Shown here piece by piece: positions 8,629 to 18,188 of a stretch of DNA of 54,430 nt. Numbering within the stretch: the stretch's first letter is position 1; each line of letters opens with the position of its first letter. Location: assembly GCA_030824275.1 (NCBI GenBank), contig JAVBXY010000026.1:1-54430 (forward strand). Direction: 5' to 3'. A model generated the notes under the pieces. That model was not told the DNA's origin and searched no databases. It saw only the letters and a program-made list of their open reading frames with translations. The stretch is from Rhodocyclaceae bacterium. Lineage in GTDB: Bacteria > Pseudomonadota > Gammaproteobacteria > Burkholderiales > Rhodocyclaceae. A program made the position numbers and the translations under genes.

Positions 8629-8731
8629 CGGGAATCTGGAGCCGGTGGGTGGAAAGACAGGGGATCATTTTAGCCCATCGCGGCGCCACAGCCACCCAAG
8701 GCGGGCACGAACAAGGCTAGGATTACGAGCA

Positions 8732-9850
8732 ATGAAGCCCGTCTTTTTCTCCTCCGCCCTCGATGTTCCCGAATCCGCCTGGGCCAGGCTTGATCCACAA
8801 GGCGACCCCTTCATCAGCGCGGCCTTCCTCGGCACGGCCGAAAAAGTCGGCGCTGGCGGCACGGCGATGGGCTGGCAGGCCTGCCATCTGGGCCTGGAGA
8901 AAGACGGGCAACTCACCGCCCTGCTACCGCTCTACCAGCGCAGCCATTCCTTCGGCGACTTTTCCCGCGACTGGGGCTGGGCGCCGGCTTGGCAGCGGGC
9001 CGGCCTGAACTACTACCCCAAGCTGGTCAGCGGCGTGCCCTATACGCCTTCGCCGGGGCCGCGCCTGCTGGCGACCGACGACGAGGGGCGTGATGCCCTG
9101 ATTGCAGCGGCGCTGGCCACCATGGAAGAAATGGGTGCGTCCTCCTGGCAATGCCTGTTCGTCGAAGAAGCGGACAGGGCGCGACTGGAGGCGGCGGGGC
9201 TGCTGATGCGGCGCGGCGTGCAGTTCCATTGGCGCAATCAGGGCTACGGGGATTTCGACGACTTCCTCACCGGCTTCACCGCCGAAAAGCGCAAGAAGCT
9301 CAAGCGCGAACGCCGTGCCGTGCGCGAGTCCGGCCTGGAACTGCGGGCGCTGCACGGCGACGAAATCAGCGACGAGCTGTGGCCCCACATCCATCGCCAC
9401 TACCGCGACACCTTTACCCGCTACGGCAACCATCCGGCCTTCCCCGAGGAGTTCTTCCGCGAGGCCGGCGCCCTGCTCGGCCGGCGCATGATCGTCTTCG
9501 TCGCCTTCGCCGGCGAACGGGCGGTGGCCTCGTCCATCTGCTATCGCGACGCGAACACGCTCTACGGCCGTCACTGGGGCGCCGACATCGCCGTGCCGGG
9601 ACTGCATTTTGAGCTGTGCTACTACCAGGGCATCGAATACTGCATCGCCGAAGGCCTGGCCCGCTTCGAACCCGGCGCCCAGGGCGAACACAAGCTGGCG
9701 CGCGGCTTCGAGCCAGTGCCCACCTGGTCCGCCTTCTGGATCGCGCATCCGGCCATGCGCCGCGCCGTGGCCGATTTCGTCCAGCGCGAGGACGAGGCGA
9801 TGCAGGACTACGAGGCGGAGACTGCCGCGCGGCTGCCCTTCAAGGCCTGA
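8732..9850 (+). CDS. COG3146-type GNAT-like protein (DUF482)
   Basis: A 372-residue protein of the family once called DUF482, with a FemAB/GNAT-type acyltransferase fold and no assigned substrate. Conserved stretches include ALLPLYQRSHSFGDFSRDWGW, YPKLVSGVPYTPSPGPRLL, FTAEKRKKLKRERR and the C-terminal EPGAQGEHKLARGFEPV block, all typical of this family. The start at 8732 gives the usual N-terminus; a longer frame to 8609 has no support. A perfect dispersed repeat falls in codons 38-45 and encodes KVGAGGTA inside the N-terminal domain. The stop codon abuts the stop of the convergent CoA-transferase gene with no spacer. Confidence 0.82.
   Translation: MKPVFFSSALDVPESAWARLDPQGDPFISAAFLGTAEKVGAGGTAMGWQACHLGLEKDGQLTALLPLYQRSHSFGDFSRDWGWAPAWQRAGLNYYPKLVSGVPYTPSPGPRLLATDDEGRDALIAAALATMEEMGASSWQCLFVEEADRARLEAAGLLMRRGVQFHWRNQGYGDFDDFLTGFTAEKRKKLKRERRAVRESGLELRALHGDEISDELWPHIHRHYRDTFTRYGNHPAFPEEFFREAGALLGRRMIVFVAFAGERAVASSICYRDANTLYGRHWGADIAVPGLHFELCYYQGIEYCIAEGLARFEPGAQGEHKLARGFEPVPTWSAFWIAHPAMRRAVADFVQREDEAMQDYEAETAARLPFKA
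8842..8868 (+). repeat. Dispersed repeat copy 5 (inside the COG3146 gene)
   Basis: Exact 15-base core, spacer CGGC, then ACGGCGAT. It is read in frame as Lys-Val-Gly-Ala-Gly-Gly-Thr-Ala. Confidence 0.85.
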
Positions 9851-11854
9851 TCACGATGGCCGCAGGTGCGCCTCAGCCTCGCCCTGGTCGTTGTAGAGAT
9901 GCGGCTCGAGATTCTGCCGCGTCATGGCGTCGGCCAGCTTCATGCGCAGGAAGGTGCTTGATGTGTAGCGAGTGACGTCGTGGTAATGCCGCTCGGTTAT
10001 GGCTTTGATCGAGGCGATGTAGGCTTCCGTCAGTTCCGGCACGATGCTGAAGCGGTCGTAATTGACGATGGCGTTCACCTTGTGGCCAATGGGTGTGAGC
10101 CGCGCTTCGACGGTGGCGACGATATTCGCGATGTCCGCCTCGGAGCGCACGGCGAGGCCGGAAAAATTGACGAAGAACAGATTCTGCGCCGCGTCGAAAC
10201 TCAAGCGCTCCTCCAGCGGAATTTCCAGCATGGCCGGGCGTAGGCTCATCGGCTCGTCGCGGAAAATGCGCTCGTCCATCAGCGGAATCTCGCCCCGGAT
10301 CAGCGGGCGGAAGGCCATCTTGCCAAGGATGTCCCGCTCCAGGTCGATGCCCGGCGCGATCTCGATCAGTTCGAGGCCCTCGGCGCACAACCGGAACACG
10401 CAGCGCTCGGTGACGTAGAGCACGGACTTGCCGCGCCGTGCCGCTTCGGGGCCGCTGAAGGTGCGGTGCTCGACCTCGTGCACGAACTTCTGCGCCTTGC
10501 CGTCGGCGAGGATTTTCAGGCCGGCGGCATCGATGGCCAGTTCCAGATCACCAGCGGTGAAGGTGCCGACGAAGACCACTTTCTTGGCGTTCTGGCTGAT
10601 GTTGATGAAGCCGCCGGCACCGGCCAGGCGTGGACCGAACTTGCTGACGTTGAGATTGCCCTGTCGGTCGGCCTGAGCGAGACCGAGGAAGGCGATGTCC
10701 AGCCCGCCGCCGTCATAGAAATCGAACTGGCTGGGCTGGTCGATGATGGCCTGGGTATTGGTGGCGGCGCCGAAATTGAGGCCGCCGGCCGGAATGCCGC
10801 CGATGACGCCGGGCTCGGCGGTCATGGTCAGCAGGTCGATGATGCCCTCTTCCGCCGCCACCGCCGCGACGCCCTCGGGCATGCCGATGCCGAGATTCAC
10901 CACCGCATTGGCGCGCAGTTCCAGCGCCGCGCGGCGGGCAATGATCTTGCGCTCGCTCATGGGCATCGCGGCGATGCTGGACATCGGCACGCGAATCTCG
11001 CCGGAGAAGGCCGGGTTGTATTGTTCGATGAAGGTCTGCATGTGGTATTCGGGCTTTTCCGCCACCACCACGCAATCCACCAGCACGCCGGGAATCTTGA
11101 CCTGCCGCGAGTTCAGCGTGCCGCGCTCGGCGATGCGCTCGACCTGGGCGATGACGATGCCGCCAGAGTTGTGGGCAGCCATGGCGATGGCCTGGGCTTC
11201 CAGCGTCAGCGCCTCCTTCTCCATGGTGATGTTGCCGTCCGGGTCCGCCGTGGTGCCACGGATGATGCCGACCTTGATCGGGAAGGCCTTGTAGAAAAGA
11301 TATTCGGCGCCGTCGATGTCCATCAGGCGCACCAGTTCTTCGGTGGTCTTTTCATTGAGCTTGCCGCCGCCGAAGCGGGGGTCGACGAAGGTGCCCAGCC
11401 CCACGGAGGTGAGCGTGCCCGGCTTGCCGGCGGCGATGTCGCGGAACAGGTGGGCGATGACGCCCTGGGGCAGGTTGTAGGCCTCGATGCGATTGGCCAC
11501 TGCCAGCTCCTGCAACTTGGGCACCAGCCCCCAGTGGCCGCCGATGACCCGACGTACCAGGCCATCGTGACCGAGATGGTTGAGGCCCCGGCTTTTGCCG
11601 TCGCCCTGCCCCGCCGCATAAACCAAGGTCAGGTTGCGCGGGCTGCCGAGTCCATCGGGACTCACGGCTTGATTTTCGAGGAACAGTTCTTCCAGTGCGA
11701 CGGCGATGTTCTCGGCGAAGCCGATGCCGACGAAACCGCTGGTGGCGATGGTGTCGCCATCGTGGATCAGCCGCACGGCCTGACGGGCGCTGACCACCTT
11801 GCCGCTGTCGGCTGCCCGCAGAGCGGTGGACATCGGATGTACGGACTGGGGCAT
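9851..11854 (-). CDS. Acyl-CoA:acetate/3-ketoacid CoA-transferase
   Basis: A 667-residue family I CoA-transferase with the alpha and beta halves fused, resembling YdiF and propionate CoA-transferases. It would move CoA between short acyl groups through a glutamyl-CoA intermediate. The alpha half (residues about 20-300) has [18 protein letters not shown]; the beta half starts near 305, and its [13 protein letters not shown] and [11 protein letters not shown] motifs place the likely catalytic Glu at 347. The last 150 residues or so, after position 520, extend beyond the length of E. coli YdiF and end in a region of unknown function ([16 protein letters not shown]). The start has a strong AAGGAG ribosome-binding site nine bases upstream. 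It follows dnaQ by 35 bp on the same strand. Confidence 0.85.
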   Translation of the reverse strand: MPQSVHPMSTALRAADSGKVVSARQAVRLIHDGDTIATSGFVGIGFAENIAVALEELFLENQAVSPDGLGSPRNLTLVYAAGQGDGKSRGLNHLGHDGLVRRVIGGHWGLVPKLQELAVANRIEAYNLPQGVIAHLFRDIAAGKPGTLTSVGLGTFVDPRFGGGKLNEKTTEELVRLMDIDGAEYLFYKAFPIKVGIIRGTTADPDGNITMEKEALTLEAQAIAMAAHNSGGIVIAQVERIAERGTLNSRQVKIPGVLVDCVVVAEKPEYHMQTFIEQYNPAFSGEIRVPMSSIAAMPMSERKIIARRAALELRANAVVNLGIGMPEGVAAVAAEEGIIDLLTMTAEPGVIGGIPAGGLNFGAATNTQAIIDQPSQFDFYDGGGLDIAFLGLAQADRQGNLNVSKFGPRLAGAGGFINISQNAKKVVFVGTFTAGDLELAIDAAGLKILADGKAQKFVHEVEHRTFSGPEAARRGKSVLYVTERCVFRLCAEGLELIEIAPGIDLERDILGKMAFRPLIRGEIPLMDERIFRDEPMSLRPAMLEIPLEERLSFDAAQNLFFVNFSGLAVRSEADIANIVATVEARLTPIGHKVNAIVNYDRFSIVPELTEAYIASIKAITERHYHDVTRYTSSTFLRMKLADAMTRQNLEPHLYNDQGEAEAHLRPS

Positions 11855-11889
11855 GACAGTCTCCTTGCACGGGAGACCGGGACTCTACC

Positions 11890-12600
11890 TCAAGTGGCCG
11901 CGTCAGCCTCCAATGCTTGCCAGAGGCATTTCCCCTTGCTGTCCTTGGCGACCTCGGCCAGCACGCGGGCGTGCTCGGCCAGCTCGGCCTCGTCGGCGCG
12001 CAACACCTTCAGCGGCGGACGCTCGCGACTGGCGCCAAGACGCAGGCCGGTCGCCGGGGAATCGAACTCGATTTCCAGCGAGTTCTGTCCCCGCGTCATC
12101 GCAAGATAGACCTCGGCCAGCAGTTCCGCGTCGAGCAGGGCGCCATGCAACTGACGACCGGAGTTGTCCACGCCGTATTCGGAACACAGGGCGTCGAGGC
12201 TGCTGCGCTTGCCGGGACGCAGCTCGCGGGCCATGCGCAGGGTATCGATGACCTCGCCGCACAAGGTGCCGATGTCGCCGGCCTTGAGCATGCCGAGTTC
12301 GTGGTCGAGGAAGCCGACGTCGAAGGCCGCGTTGTGGATGATCAGGTCAGCACCACGGACGAACTCGACGAACTCGTCTTTCACCTCGGCGAACTTGGGC
12401 TTGTCGGCGAGGAATTCCGCCGTCAGGCCGTGCACGTTCACCGCGCCCGGCGGTACATCCCGCTCCGGGTTGATGTAGGTGTGATAGCGCTGACCGGTGA
12501 GCTTGCGGCCAATCATTTCGACGCAACCGATTTCCACCAGCCGGTCGCCGGCCTTTGGGTTCAGGCCCGTGGTTTCGGTATCGAGGATGATCCTTCTCAT
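11890..12600 (-). CDS. dnaQ: DNA polymerase III epsilon subunit (proofreading exonuclease)
   Basis: A 236-residue 3'-5' exonuclease that proofreads for the replicative polymerase. The Exo I motif [10 protein letters not shown] supplies Asp7 and Glu9, Exo II is [10 protein letters not shown], and Exo III is [14 protein letters not shown]. The C-terminal 50 residues form the region that binds the polymerase alpha subunit. Its start overlaps the rnhA stop as ATGA. The order methyltransferase-rnhA-dnaQ, divergent from gloB, is the same as gloB-yafS-rnhA-dnaQ in E. coli, except that there rnhA and dnaQ are divergent. Confidence 0.94.
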   Translation of the reverse strand: MRRIILDTETTGLNPKAGDRLVEIGCVEMIGRKLTGQRYHTYINPERDVPPGAVNVHGLTAEFLADKPKFAEVKDEFVEFVRGADLIIHNAAFDVGFLDHELGMLKAGDIGTLCGEVIDTLRMARELRPGKRSSLDALCSEYGVDNSGRQLHGALLDAELLAEVYLAMTRGQNSLEIEFDSPATGLRLGASRERPPLKVLRADEAELAEHARVLAEVAKDSKGKCLWQALEADAAT

Positions 12601-13034
12601 TTACCGCTCCTGGCCTGCTCCACGCCGCGCCGGGCAAGCGCGTCGGCGCGTTCGTTTTCCGGATGGCCGGCATGGCCCTTGACCCATTGCCAATCGATCT
12701 TGTGCTGGGCGGCCAGCTTGTCCAGCTCGCGCCAGAGGTCTTCGTTCTTCACCGGCTCCTTGCTGGCGGTCTTCCAGCCTCGCCGCTTCCAGCCGTGGAT
12801 CCATTCGCTGATGCCCTTCTGCACATATTGCGAGTCGGTAAACACGCGAGCCTCGACGGGTTTTTTCAGCGCGCGCAGGGCTTCGATCACGGCCATCATT
12901 TCCATGCGGTTGTTGGTGGTCAGGGCCTCGCCACCGAAGAGTTCCTTTTCCACATCGCCGGTGCGCAGGATTGCACCCCAGCCGCCGGGGCCGGGATTGC
13001 CACTGCATGCGCCATCGGTAAAAATTTCTATCAT
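12597..13034 (-). CDS. rnhA: Ribonuclease HI
   Basis: A 145-residue enzyme that cuts the RNA strand of RNA-DNA hybrids. The catalytic acids are seen at Asp7 ([11 protein letters not shown]), Glu45 ([13 protein letters not shown]) and Asp67 (FTDSQYVQ), with the fourth in NERADALAR near the C-terminus. The basic protrusion ([12 protein letters not shown]) of the classical HI type is present. Start and stop overlap both neighbours by four bases, indicating one translationally coupled operon. Confidence 0.95.
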   Translation of the reverse strand: MIEIFTDGACSGNPGPGGWGAILRTGDVEKELFGGEALTTNNRMEMMAVIEALRALKKPVEARVFTDSQYVQKGISEWIHGWKRRGWKTASKEPVKNEDLWRELDKLAAQHKIDWQWVKGHAGHPENERADALARRGVEQARSGK

Positions 13035-13768
13035 TGATCCACTTTCTGCGAGACGGTGTGTTGCGTGACAGTGGCGAGGGCCTTGGCCTGCGCCTTGCGA
13101 TCATGCCATTTCGGGGTGATCAGACGCAGGCCATGCTGACGCTTGATGGCTTGCACCACATAGGTCGCGCCAGCAATGGGCCACCAGCGATCGCCGGCCG
13201 CATCCATGAAACTGAAGCGGCGCAACCATTTTTCCTGAGTCACGGCGGGTGCGTAGCAGCCGAAAGCCCCCGCCTGCATTTCGAAGCCGAGCAGGGTGAA
13301 CCAATCCTTCAGGCGCGGCACGCTGATGTATTGCCCGCGCCAGGGCGGCAGGCTTTCCCGACGCGAGAGCTTGCGCTTGGCGCCCCACAGGCTGTAGGGG
13401 TTGAAACCCGTGACGATGACGTGGCCTTCCGGCACTAGGACGCGCTCGACCTCGCGCAAGACCTGATGCGGATTCGGGTCGAACTCAAGGGTGTGCGGCA
13501 TCACCACGAGGTCGATGCTATTGGCGGCGAAAGGCAGATAATGCAGGTCGGAACGGATTTCCGACGCACCGGCATAGCGGCCGTCGTCGCAGCGGAAGCG
13601 CAGGGGCATGCGGTTGGCGCGCAGGAAATCGTGGGCGGGCAGAGAGAGTTGCACCGCATTGAAGCCGAAGATGTCCGCCACCAACCGGTCGTGGGTTTTC
13701 TGCTCCCAGTCCAGCACATAATTGCCGGCAGGAGTCTCCAGCCATTCCTCGAAACCCTGAATTGACAT
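13031..13768 (-). CDS. SAM-dependent methyltransferase (YafS-like)
   Basis: A 245-residue class I methyltransferase of the type found between gloB and rnhA in many proteobacteria (YafS in E. coli). The C-terminal half of the fold is clear: [23 protein letters not shown], then [21 protein letters not shown]. The first glycine-rich SAM loop (GxGxG) is not recognisable; [12 protein letters not shown] stands in its place. Activity is therefore likely but not certain, and the substrate is unknown. It is the first gene of the operon with rnhA and dnaQ, and only 27 bp separate it from divergent gloB. Confidence 0.75.
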   Translation of the reverse strand: MSIQGFEEWLETPAGNYVLDWEQKTHDRLVADIFGFNAVQLSLPAHDFLRANRMPLRFRCDDGRYAGASEIRSDLHYLPFAANSIDLVVMPHTLEFDPNPHQVLREVERVLVPEGHVIVTGFNPYSLWGAKRKLSRRESLPPWRGQYISVPRLKDWFTLLGFEMQAGAFGCYAPAVTQEKWLRRFSFMDAAGDRWWPIAGATYVVQAIKRQHGLRLITPKWHDRKAQAKALATVTQHTVSQKVDQ

Positions 13769-13795
13769 TGCGACCTATTTGGAGAAAATCCCTGA

Positions 13796-14578
13796 ATGAC
13801 AACTGAAATACTGGCGCTGAAGGCCTTCGACGACAACTACATCTGGGTGCTGCGATCCGCCGGCCAGGCTGCGGTGGTGGACCCGGGCGACGCCACGCCG
13901 GTACTCGACTACCTGCAACGCAGCGGCGACCGGCTCTGCGCCGTTCTCGCCACCCACCATCACGGCGATCACATCGGTGGCGCGGCAGAAGTGCTTGCCC
14001 GTCACCCGGCGCCCTTCTACGGTCCGGCGGCGGAGGACATCGAGGGCATCACCCACCCGCTCTCGGGCGGCGAACGGATCACACTGCCGGAAATCGGCGT
14101 CACTTTCGAGGTCCTCGCCGTTCCCGGCCATACCCGTGGCCACCTCGCCTATTATGGCCCAAGTCTTGGCGCCACCGGCGCGGTGTTCTGCGGCGACACG
14201 CTGTTCGGCGCCGGCTGCGGCCGCCTCTTCGAAGGCACGCCGGCGCAGATGCAGGCCTCACTGGCAAAGCTCGCCGTGCTGCCAGCGCCGACTTTTGTCT
14301 ACTGCGCCCACGAATACACCCAGGCCAACCTGCGCTTTGCCATCGCCGTCGAACCCGCCAACGCCGCCGTGCAGCGTCGTATCGAGGATGTCGCCGCCGC
14401 GCGCATTGCCGATCAGGCCACGGTGCCGACGCAGATCGGCGTCGAACTGGAGACCAATCCCTTCCTGCGCTGGGATGCGCCGGCAGTGCAAGCAGCAGCC
14501 GCAACGCGCCTGGGCCATGCACCCGCAGACGCAGTGGAAGCCTTCGCCGCCATCCGCGAATGGAAGAACCGTTTCTGA
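13796..14578 (+). CDS. gloB: Hydroxyacylglutathione hydrolase (glyoxalase II)
   Basis: A 260-residue metallo-beta-lactamase-fold enzyme that hydrolyses S-lactoylglutathione to lactate and glutathione in methylglyoxal detoxification. The metal-binding motif THHHGDHIGG is present at about residues 53-62, followed by VPGHTRGHLAYY, GDTLFGAGCGR and YCAHEYTQANLRFA. The C-terminal FLRWDAP helix is also typical. A perfect copy of the dispersed repeat encodes PAPTF at residues 163-167, just before the conserved YCAHEYT, where relatives usually have an Asp-rich turn. The gene is divergent from the methyltransferase with a 27-bp gap. Confidence 0.94.
   Translation: MTTEILALKAFDDNYIWVLRSAGQAAVVDPGDATPVLDYLQRSGDRLCAVLATHHHGDHIGGAAEVLARHPAPFYGPAAEDIEGITHPLSGGERITLPEIGVTFEVLAVPGHTRGHLAYYGPSLGATGAVFCGDTLFGAGCGRLFEGTPAQMQASLAKLAVLPAPTFVYCAHEYTQANLRFAIAVEPANAAVQRRIEDVAAARIADQATVPTQIGVELETNPFLRWDAPAVQAAAATRLGHAPADAVEAFAAIREWKNRF
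14271..14296 (-). repeat. Dispersed repeat copy 6 (inside gloB)
   Basis: On the plus strand it reads TCGCCGT, GCTG, then the exact complement of the 15-base core. It is translated as AVLPAPTF in the hydrolase. Confidence 0.85.
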
Positions 14579-14590
14579 AATGACCCACTC

Positions 14591-16684
14591 ATGACTACCC
14601 GCCGCCGCTTCCTGCAAACCATGGCGGTCCTGCCGCCGGCCTACAGCCTGCGCAAGGCTCTGGCGGCGACACCGGACTCTTCCCGCCAGGCGCTGATCAT
14701 CGGCAACACCGCCTATCGCCAGGCGCCGCTGTCGAACCCGGAAAACGACGCCCGGGGCATGACCAAGCTGTTGACCGATGCCGGCCTCAGTTGCGATACC
14801 CGTATCAACGCTACCCGCACCGAACTGCTGGCCGCCATCGAACGCTTCGGCAAGGCCGTGCGCCAATCCGACACCAAGCTGGCCGTGTTCTATTACGCCG
14901 GCCACGGTGTCCAGCTCGACTGGCGCAACTACCTGCTGCCGGTGGATGCCGTCGTGGACACCAACGAGCATATCAAGAGCCGCTGCGTGGACCTCGGCGT
15001 CCTCCTCGGCCATTTCAGTGCGACGAAGGACAAGACCTTCATCGTGATCCTCGATGCCTGCCGCAACAATCCCTTCGGCGATGCCTGGCGTCCCGGCCAG
15101 AAAGGCCTCTCGCAATTCGATGCCCCGCCCGGCAGCCTGCTCGCCTACGCCACCGCGCCGGGCAACGTGGCCGCCGACGGCAGCGGCAGCAACGGCCTCT
15201 ACACCGAGCATCTGCTGCGCGAACTGTCCGTGCGCGACACCCGCATCGAGGATGCCCTCAAGCGCGTTCGCCTCAACGTGCGTCTCGCCTCCCATGGCGA
15301 ACAGATCCCCTGGGAGACCACCTCACTGGAAAGCGACGTGTTCATCTTCAACGGCGAACGCAAGAAACTCGGTGAGGCCGAACTGGAAAAGCAGCTCGAA
15401 GCCGACATCACCGAATGGACGCGCATCAAGTCGTCGAAGAATGCGGACGATTGGGTCAGCTATTTGCGCAACTTCCCCAACGGCCGCTTTGCCGAAATTG
15501 CCCAGATGCGCCTGGCCCGCCTACTGGCCGAAGTCGAGAAACGCGCGGTCGAAGAACGGCAAAAGGAAGAACAGAAGCGTGCCGAACAGGAACGCCATGA
15601 GCGCGAACAGCGCCGTCTGGCCGAAGAGCAGCGCATGGCGGCCGAAGCACGCAAGCAGCGCGAGGAACAAGCTCGCCTGGAGCGCGAGCAGGCCAGACTA
15701 GCCGAAGAACGTCGACAGGCTGCCGAGCGCAAGCAGCGCACGGAGCAGGAACGGGAACAGGCCCGCCTTGCCGAACAGCAGCGCGTCGCCGCTGAACAAA
15801 AGCAGCGTGAAGAAAAGGAACGTCTGGAGCGCGAACGGGCGCGCCTGGCCGAGGAGCAGCGTCTTGCTGGCGAACGCAGGCAACGAGAGCAGCTCGAGGA
15901 AGCGCGCCAGCGGGAAGAACAGCAACGCGCAGAAGCAAAACGTCTGGATCTGGAAAAACAGGCGCAAGCGAAGCAGGCAGTTCCGGTGACACCACCAGCG
16001 ACACCTGCGACTGTCGCGTCGCCCAAGCCGGCCCTCCCAGCGACGCCGGCCTCCGGCTCGCCGCTCGACATCCGGGCCGGCCTGCCCGTACCGCAACTGA
16101 TCCCGCCCTCGGCCAATCCCTTCTCTGCCGGACGCTACCCGCTCGGCCGGATTTTCACCGTGGGCGACGAAGCCACCGTGCGCCAGACAGACCTTCTAAC
16201 AGGTATCGAGGAGAATGTTCGCAGCGCACGAGTCACCAGTGTCGACTACGAAAACGACCGGGTGATATTCAATGACGGACTTCTCATTGCGGATCTGATG
16301 GGCAACGGAATTAAAACCGGCCCGATCACCTTCGACACGCCGGTGCAATTCGTCCCGGCGGAATTCCAGGTCGGCAAGAAATGGACGGCCGCATTCCGTC
16401 GCACCCAGAACGGCCAAACCACGAACGCCTACTACGACCTGCACATCATCAAGCGAGAAACCATTACCGTTCCGGCCGGGAGCTTCGATACCTTCCGTAT
16501 TGAAGGCGAAGGCTGGAACATGAGCGTGGGTGCGAAACTGGAAGTGAAATTCTGGCTTACACCGGGAATCAACTTCACCATCAAACGGGAATTCATGACC
16601 CGCAACAAATTCGGCCGTTTTGGTCAGACCGAGCGTCATGAGCTTGTTTCCATGCGCCAGCACGCGGTCGGTTTGCTCATCTGA
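14591..16684 (+). CDS. Tat-exported caspase-like (C14) protein
   Basis: A 697-residue protein with a twin-arginine signal (TTRRRFLQTMAVLPPA) and a caspase/metacaspase p20 domain (about residues 31-255). The catalytic dyad is visible: His105 in YYAGHGVQ and Cys157 in ILDACRNNPF. Residues about 330-475 are an uninterrupted Arg/Glu/Gln-rich helix of repeated EEQ/AEERR units, probably a long coiled coil. After a Pro/Ala/Thr linker, the last 170 residues form a beta-rich domain of unknown function (VGDEATVRQTDLLTG onward). The Tat signal puts it in the periplasm. The substrate and role are unknown; relatives occur singly in many proteobacteria. It starts 12 bp after gloB. Confidence 0.8.
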   Translation: MTTRRRFLQTMAVLPPAYSLRKALAATPDSSRQALIIGNTAYRQAPLSNPENDARGMTKLLTDAGLSCDTRINATRTELLAAIERFGKAVRQSDTKLAVFYYAGHGVQLDWRNYLLPVDAVVDTNEHIKSRCVDLGVLLGHFSATKDKTFIVILDACRNNPFGDAWRPGQKGLSQFDAPPGSLLAYATAPGNVAADGSGSNGLYTEHLLRELSVRDTRIEDALKRVRLNVRLASHGEQIPWETTSLESDVFIFNGERKKLGEAELEKQLEADITEWTRIKSSKNADDWVSYLRNFPNGRFAEIAQMRLARLLAEVEKRAVEERQKEEQKRAEQERHEREQRRLAEEQRMAAEARKQREEQARLEREQARLAEERRQAAERKQRTEQEREQARLAEQQRVAAEQKQREEKERLERERARLAEEQRLAGERRQREQLEEARQREEQQRAEAKRLDLEKQAQAKQAVPVTPPATPATVASPKPALPATPASGSPLDIRAGLPVPQLIPPSANPFSAGRYPLGRIFTVGDEATVRQTDLLTGIEENVRSARVTSVDYENDRVIFNDGLLIADLMGNGIKTGPITFDTPVQFVPAEFQVGKKWTAAFRRTQNGQTTNAYYDLHIIKRETITVPAGSFDTFRIEGEGWNMSVGAKLEVKFWLTPGINFTIKREFMTRNKFGRFGQTERHELVSMRQHAVGLLI

Positions 16685-16708
16685 ATATCGCTGCCCGGTC
16701 TCCTTGCA

Positions 16709-16737
16709 TTGACCCCAAGGGCTGCCTTGGCTAAGAT
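16709..16737 (+). promoter_or_regulatory. Candidate mltD promoter with a spacer palindrome
   Basis: TTGACC (16709-16714), a 17-bp spacer and TAAGAT (16732-16737) form a good sigma-70 match 47 bp before the mltD start. The spacer contains the perfect palindrome CCAAGG-GCTG-CCTTGG (16715-16730), which could be an operator. Confidence 0.6.
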
Positions 16738-16784
16738 GCGCCGCCTCCCCCGCGCGTCTTCAGTGACGCCACATTACCCCCTCG

Positions 16785-18152
16785 ATGCCCCTGTTCCGGA
16801 TAACCCTAGCTTTCCTGTTGCTGTTCGCCGCCCTCCCTGGACGCGCCGAACAGGCCTTGCAGCTATCCCAGGAACTCCGGCCATCTGCGATGCAGCCGGA
16901 TACGGCGCCCTCGACGCTACCGCTGACACTGAGTCCCTCACAGGAGGTCAAGGACGACCTGCCGCCGATCCCGACCATCGACCTGACCACGCAGCCCGAC
17001 GACCTCTGGCAGCGCATGCGCAACGGCTTCTCCATGCCCAACCTGGACAGCCCCCTGGTCGCTGACCGTCAGGCCTGGTACCTGAACCGGCCCGACCTGC
17101 TGAAGCGCGTCTTCGAGCGCAGCCGCCGCTACATCTATCACATCGTCACCGAGCTCGAGAAGCGCGGCATGCCCACCGAGCTGGCCCTGCTGCCCATCGT
17201 CGAAAGCTCCTTCAATCCGCTGGCCTACTCGCGGGCGCGGGCGCTGGGCATGTGGCAGTTCATTCCCTCCACCGGCAAGAACTACAAACTCCAGCAGAAC
17301 TGGTGGTTCGACCAGCGCCGCGACGTCATCGCTTCCACCAGCGCCGCCCTCGACTACCTGCAATACATCTACGAGATGCATGGCGACTGGCATCTGGCCC
17401 TGGCCTCCTACAACTGGGGCGAAGGTGCCGTCGGCCGCGCTATCGCCAAGAACAACGCCAAGGGCCTACCCACCGACTACCTGCACCTGACCATGCCGGG
17501 CGAAACCCGCTACTACGTACCCAAGCTGCAAGCCATCAAGAACATCATCGCTGAACCGGGACTCTTCGGCATCAATCTCGACCCCATCCCCAACAAACCC
17601 TATTTCGGTGTCGTCGAACGCGAAGGCAACATGGATGTGGCTCTGGCTGCGCAACTGGCTGAAATTCCGGTGGATGAATTCGTTGCCCTCAATCCTGCCT
17701 ACAGCCGCCCGGTCATGCCGGACAGCGCCAACAGCCCGCTGGTGCTACCCGCCGACAAGATCCAGACCTTCATCACCAACCTGGAAAACCACGAAGCCCA
17801 AGACAAGCCACTCTCGGCCTGGCACACGCACAACCTGAAGAAGGGCGAGAAGCTCGACAGCGTGGCTGCCCGCTACGGTATCAGCACCGCCCGCCTCAAA
17901 CAGCTCAACGGCATCAACGTCCGTACCAAGCTGACGCCGGGATTCAGGCTGCTGGTGCCGGGCAAGGATGCCATCGGCCACGAACAGATTGCCGCGCGCC
18001 TGCCGCAGATGCCCGCCGAGCCAGCGCGGGCCGGGAAAAAAGGCAAGAAGGGCAAGGCCGGCGCCAAAGCCACGGGCAAGAAACGCGGTGTGGTCAAGGC
18101 AAAAGTCCGCAAACCGGCCGCCAAGCCCAAAACCAAACCGAAGAAACGCTGA
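16785..18152 (+). CDS. mltD: Membrane-bound lytic transglycosylase D
   Basis: A 455-residue periplasmic muramidase that cleaves glycan strands to anhydro-muropeptides. A signal peptide (residues 1-22, ending PGRAEQ) precedes the SLT domain, with catalytic Glu140 in LLPIVESSFNP and the family motifs ALGMWQFIPSTGKNY and LASYNWGEGAVGRAI. A LysM-type domain (about 340-390, HNLKKGEKLDSVAARYGISTARLKQLN) follows. The tail is very rich in Lys, Ala and Gly (GKKGKKGKAG and similar), which should be strongly basic and may bind anionic wall polymers. The signal lacks a lipobox Cys, so membrane anchoring as in E. coli MltD is doubtful. It precedes the yej operon by 36 bp. Confidence 0.9.
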   Translation: MPLFRITLAFLLLFAALPGRAEQALQLSQELRPSAMQPDTAPSTLPLTLSPSQEVKDDLPPIPTIDLTTQPDDLWQRMRNGFSMPNLDSPLVADRQAWYLNRPDLLKRVFERSRRYIYHIVTELEKRGMPTELALLPIVESSFNPLAYSRARALGMWQFIPSTGKNYKLQQNWWFDQRRDVIASTSAALDYLQYIYEMHGDWHLALASYNWGEGAVGRAIAKNNAKGLPTDYLHLTMPGETRYYVPKLQAIKNIIAEPGLFGINLDPIPNKPYFGVVEREGNMDVALAAQLAEIPVDEFVALNPAYSRPVMPDSANSPLVLPADKIQTFITNLENHEAQDKPLSAWHTHNLKKGEKLDSVAARYGISTARLKQLNGINVRTKLTPGFRLLVPGKDAIGHEQIAARLPQMPAEPARAGKKGKKGKAGAKATGKKRGVVKAKVRKPAAKPKTKPKKR

Positions 18153-18188
18153 TTCCCGCTACCGGTGCTTTGGCATAAACTCGGGACC

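Noticed and set aside
9846..9855. TGATCA at the junction of two convergent genes, seen again at 23702-23707.
   Set aside because: It is simply a TGA stop on each strand placed side by side; no further symmetry or terminator surrounds it.
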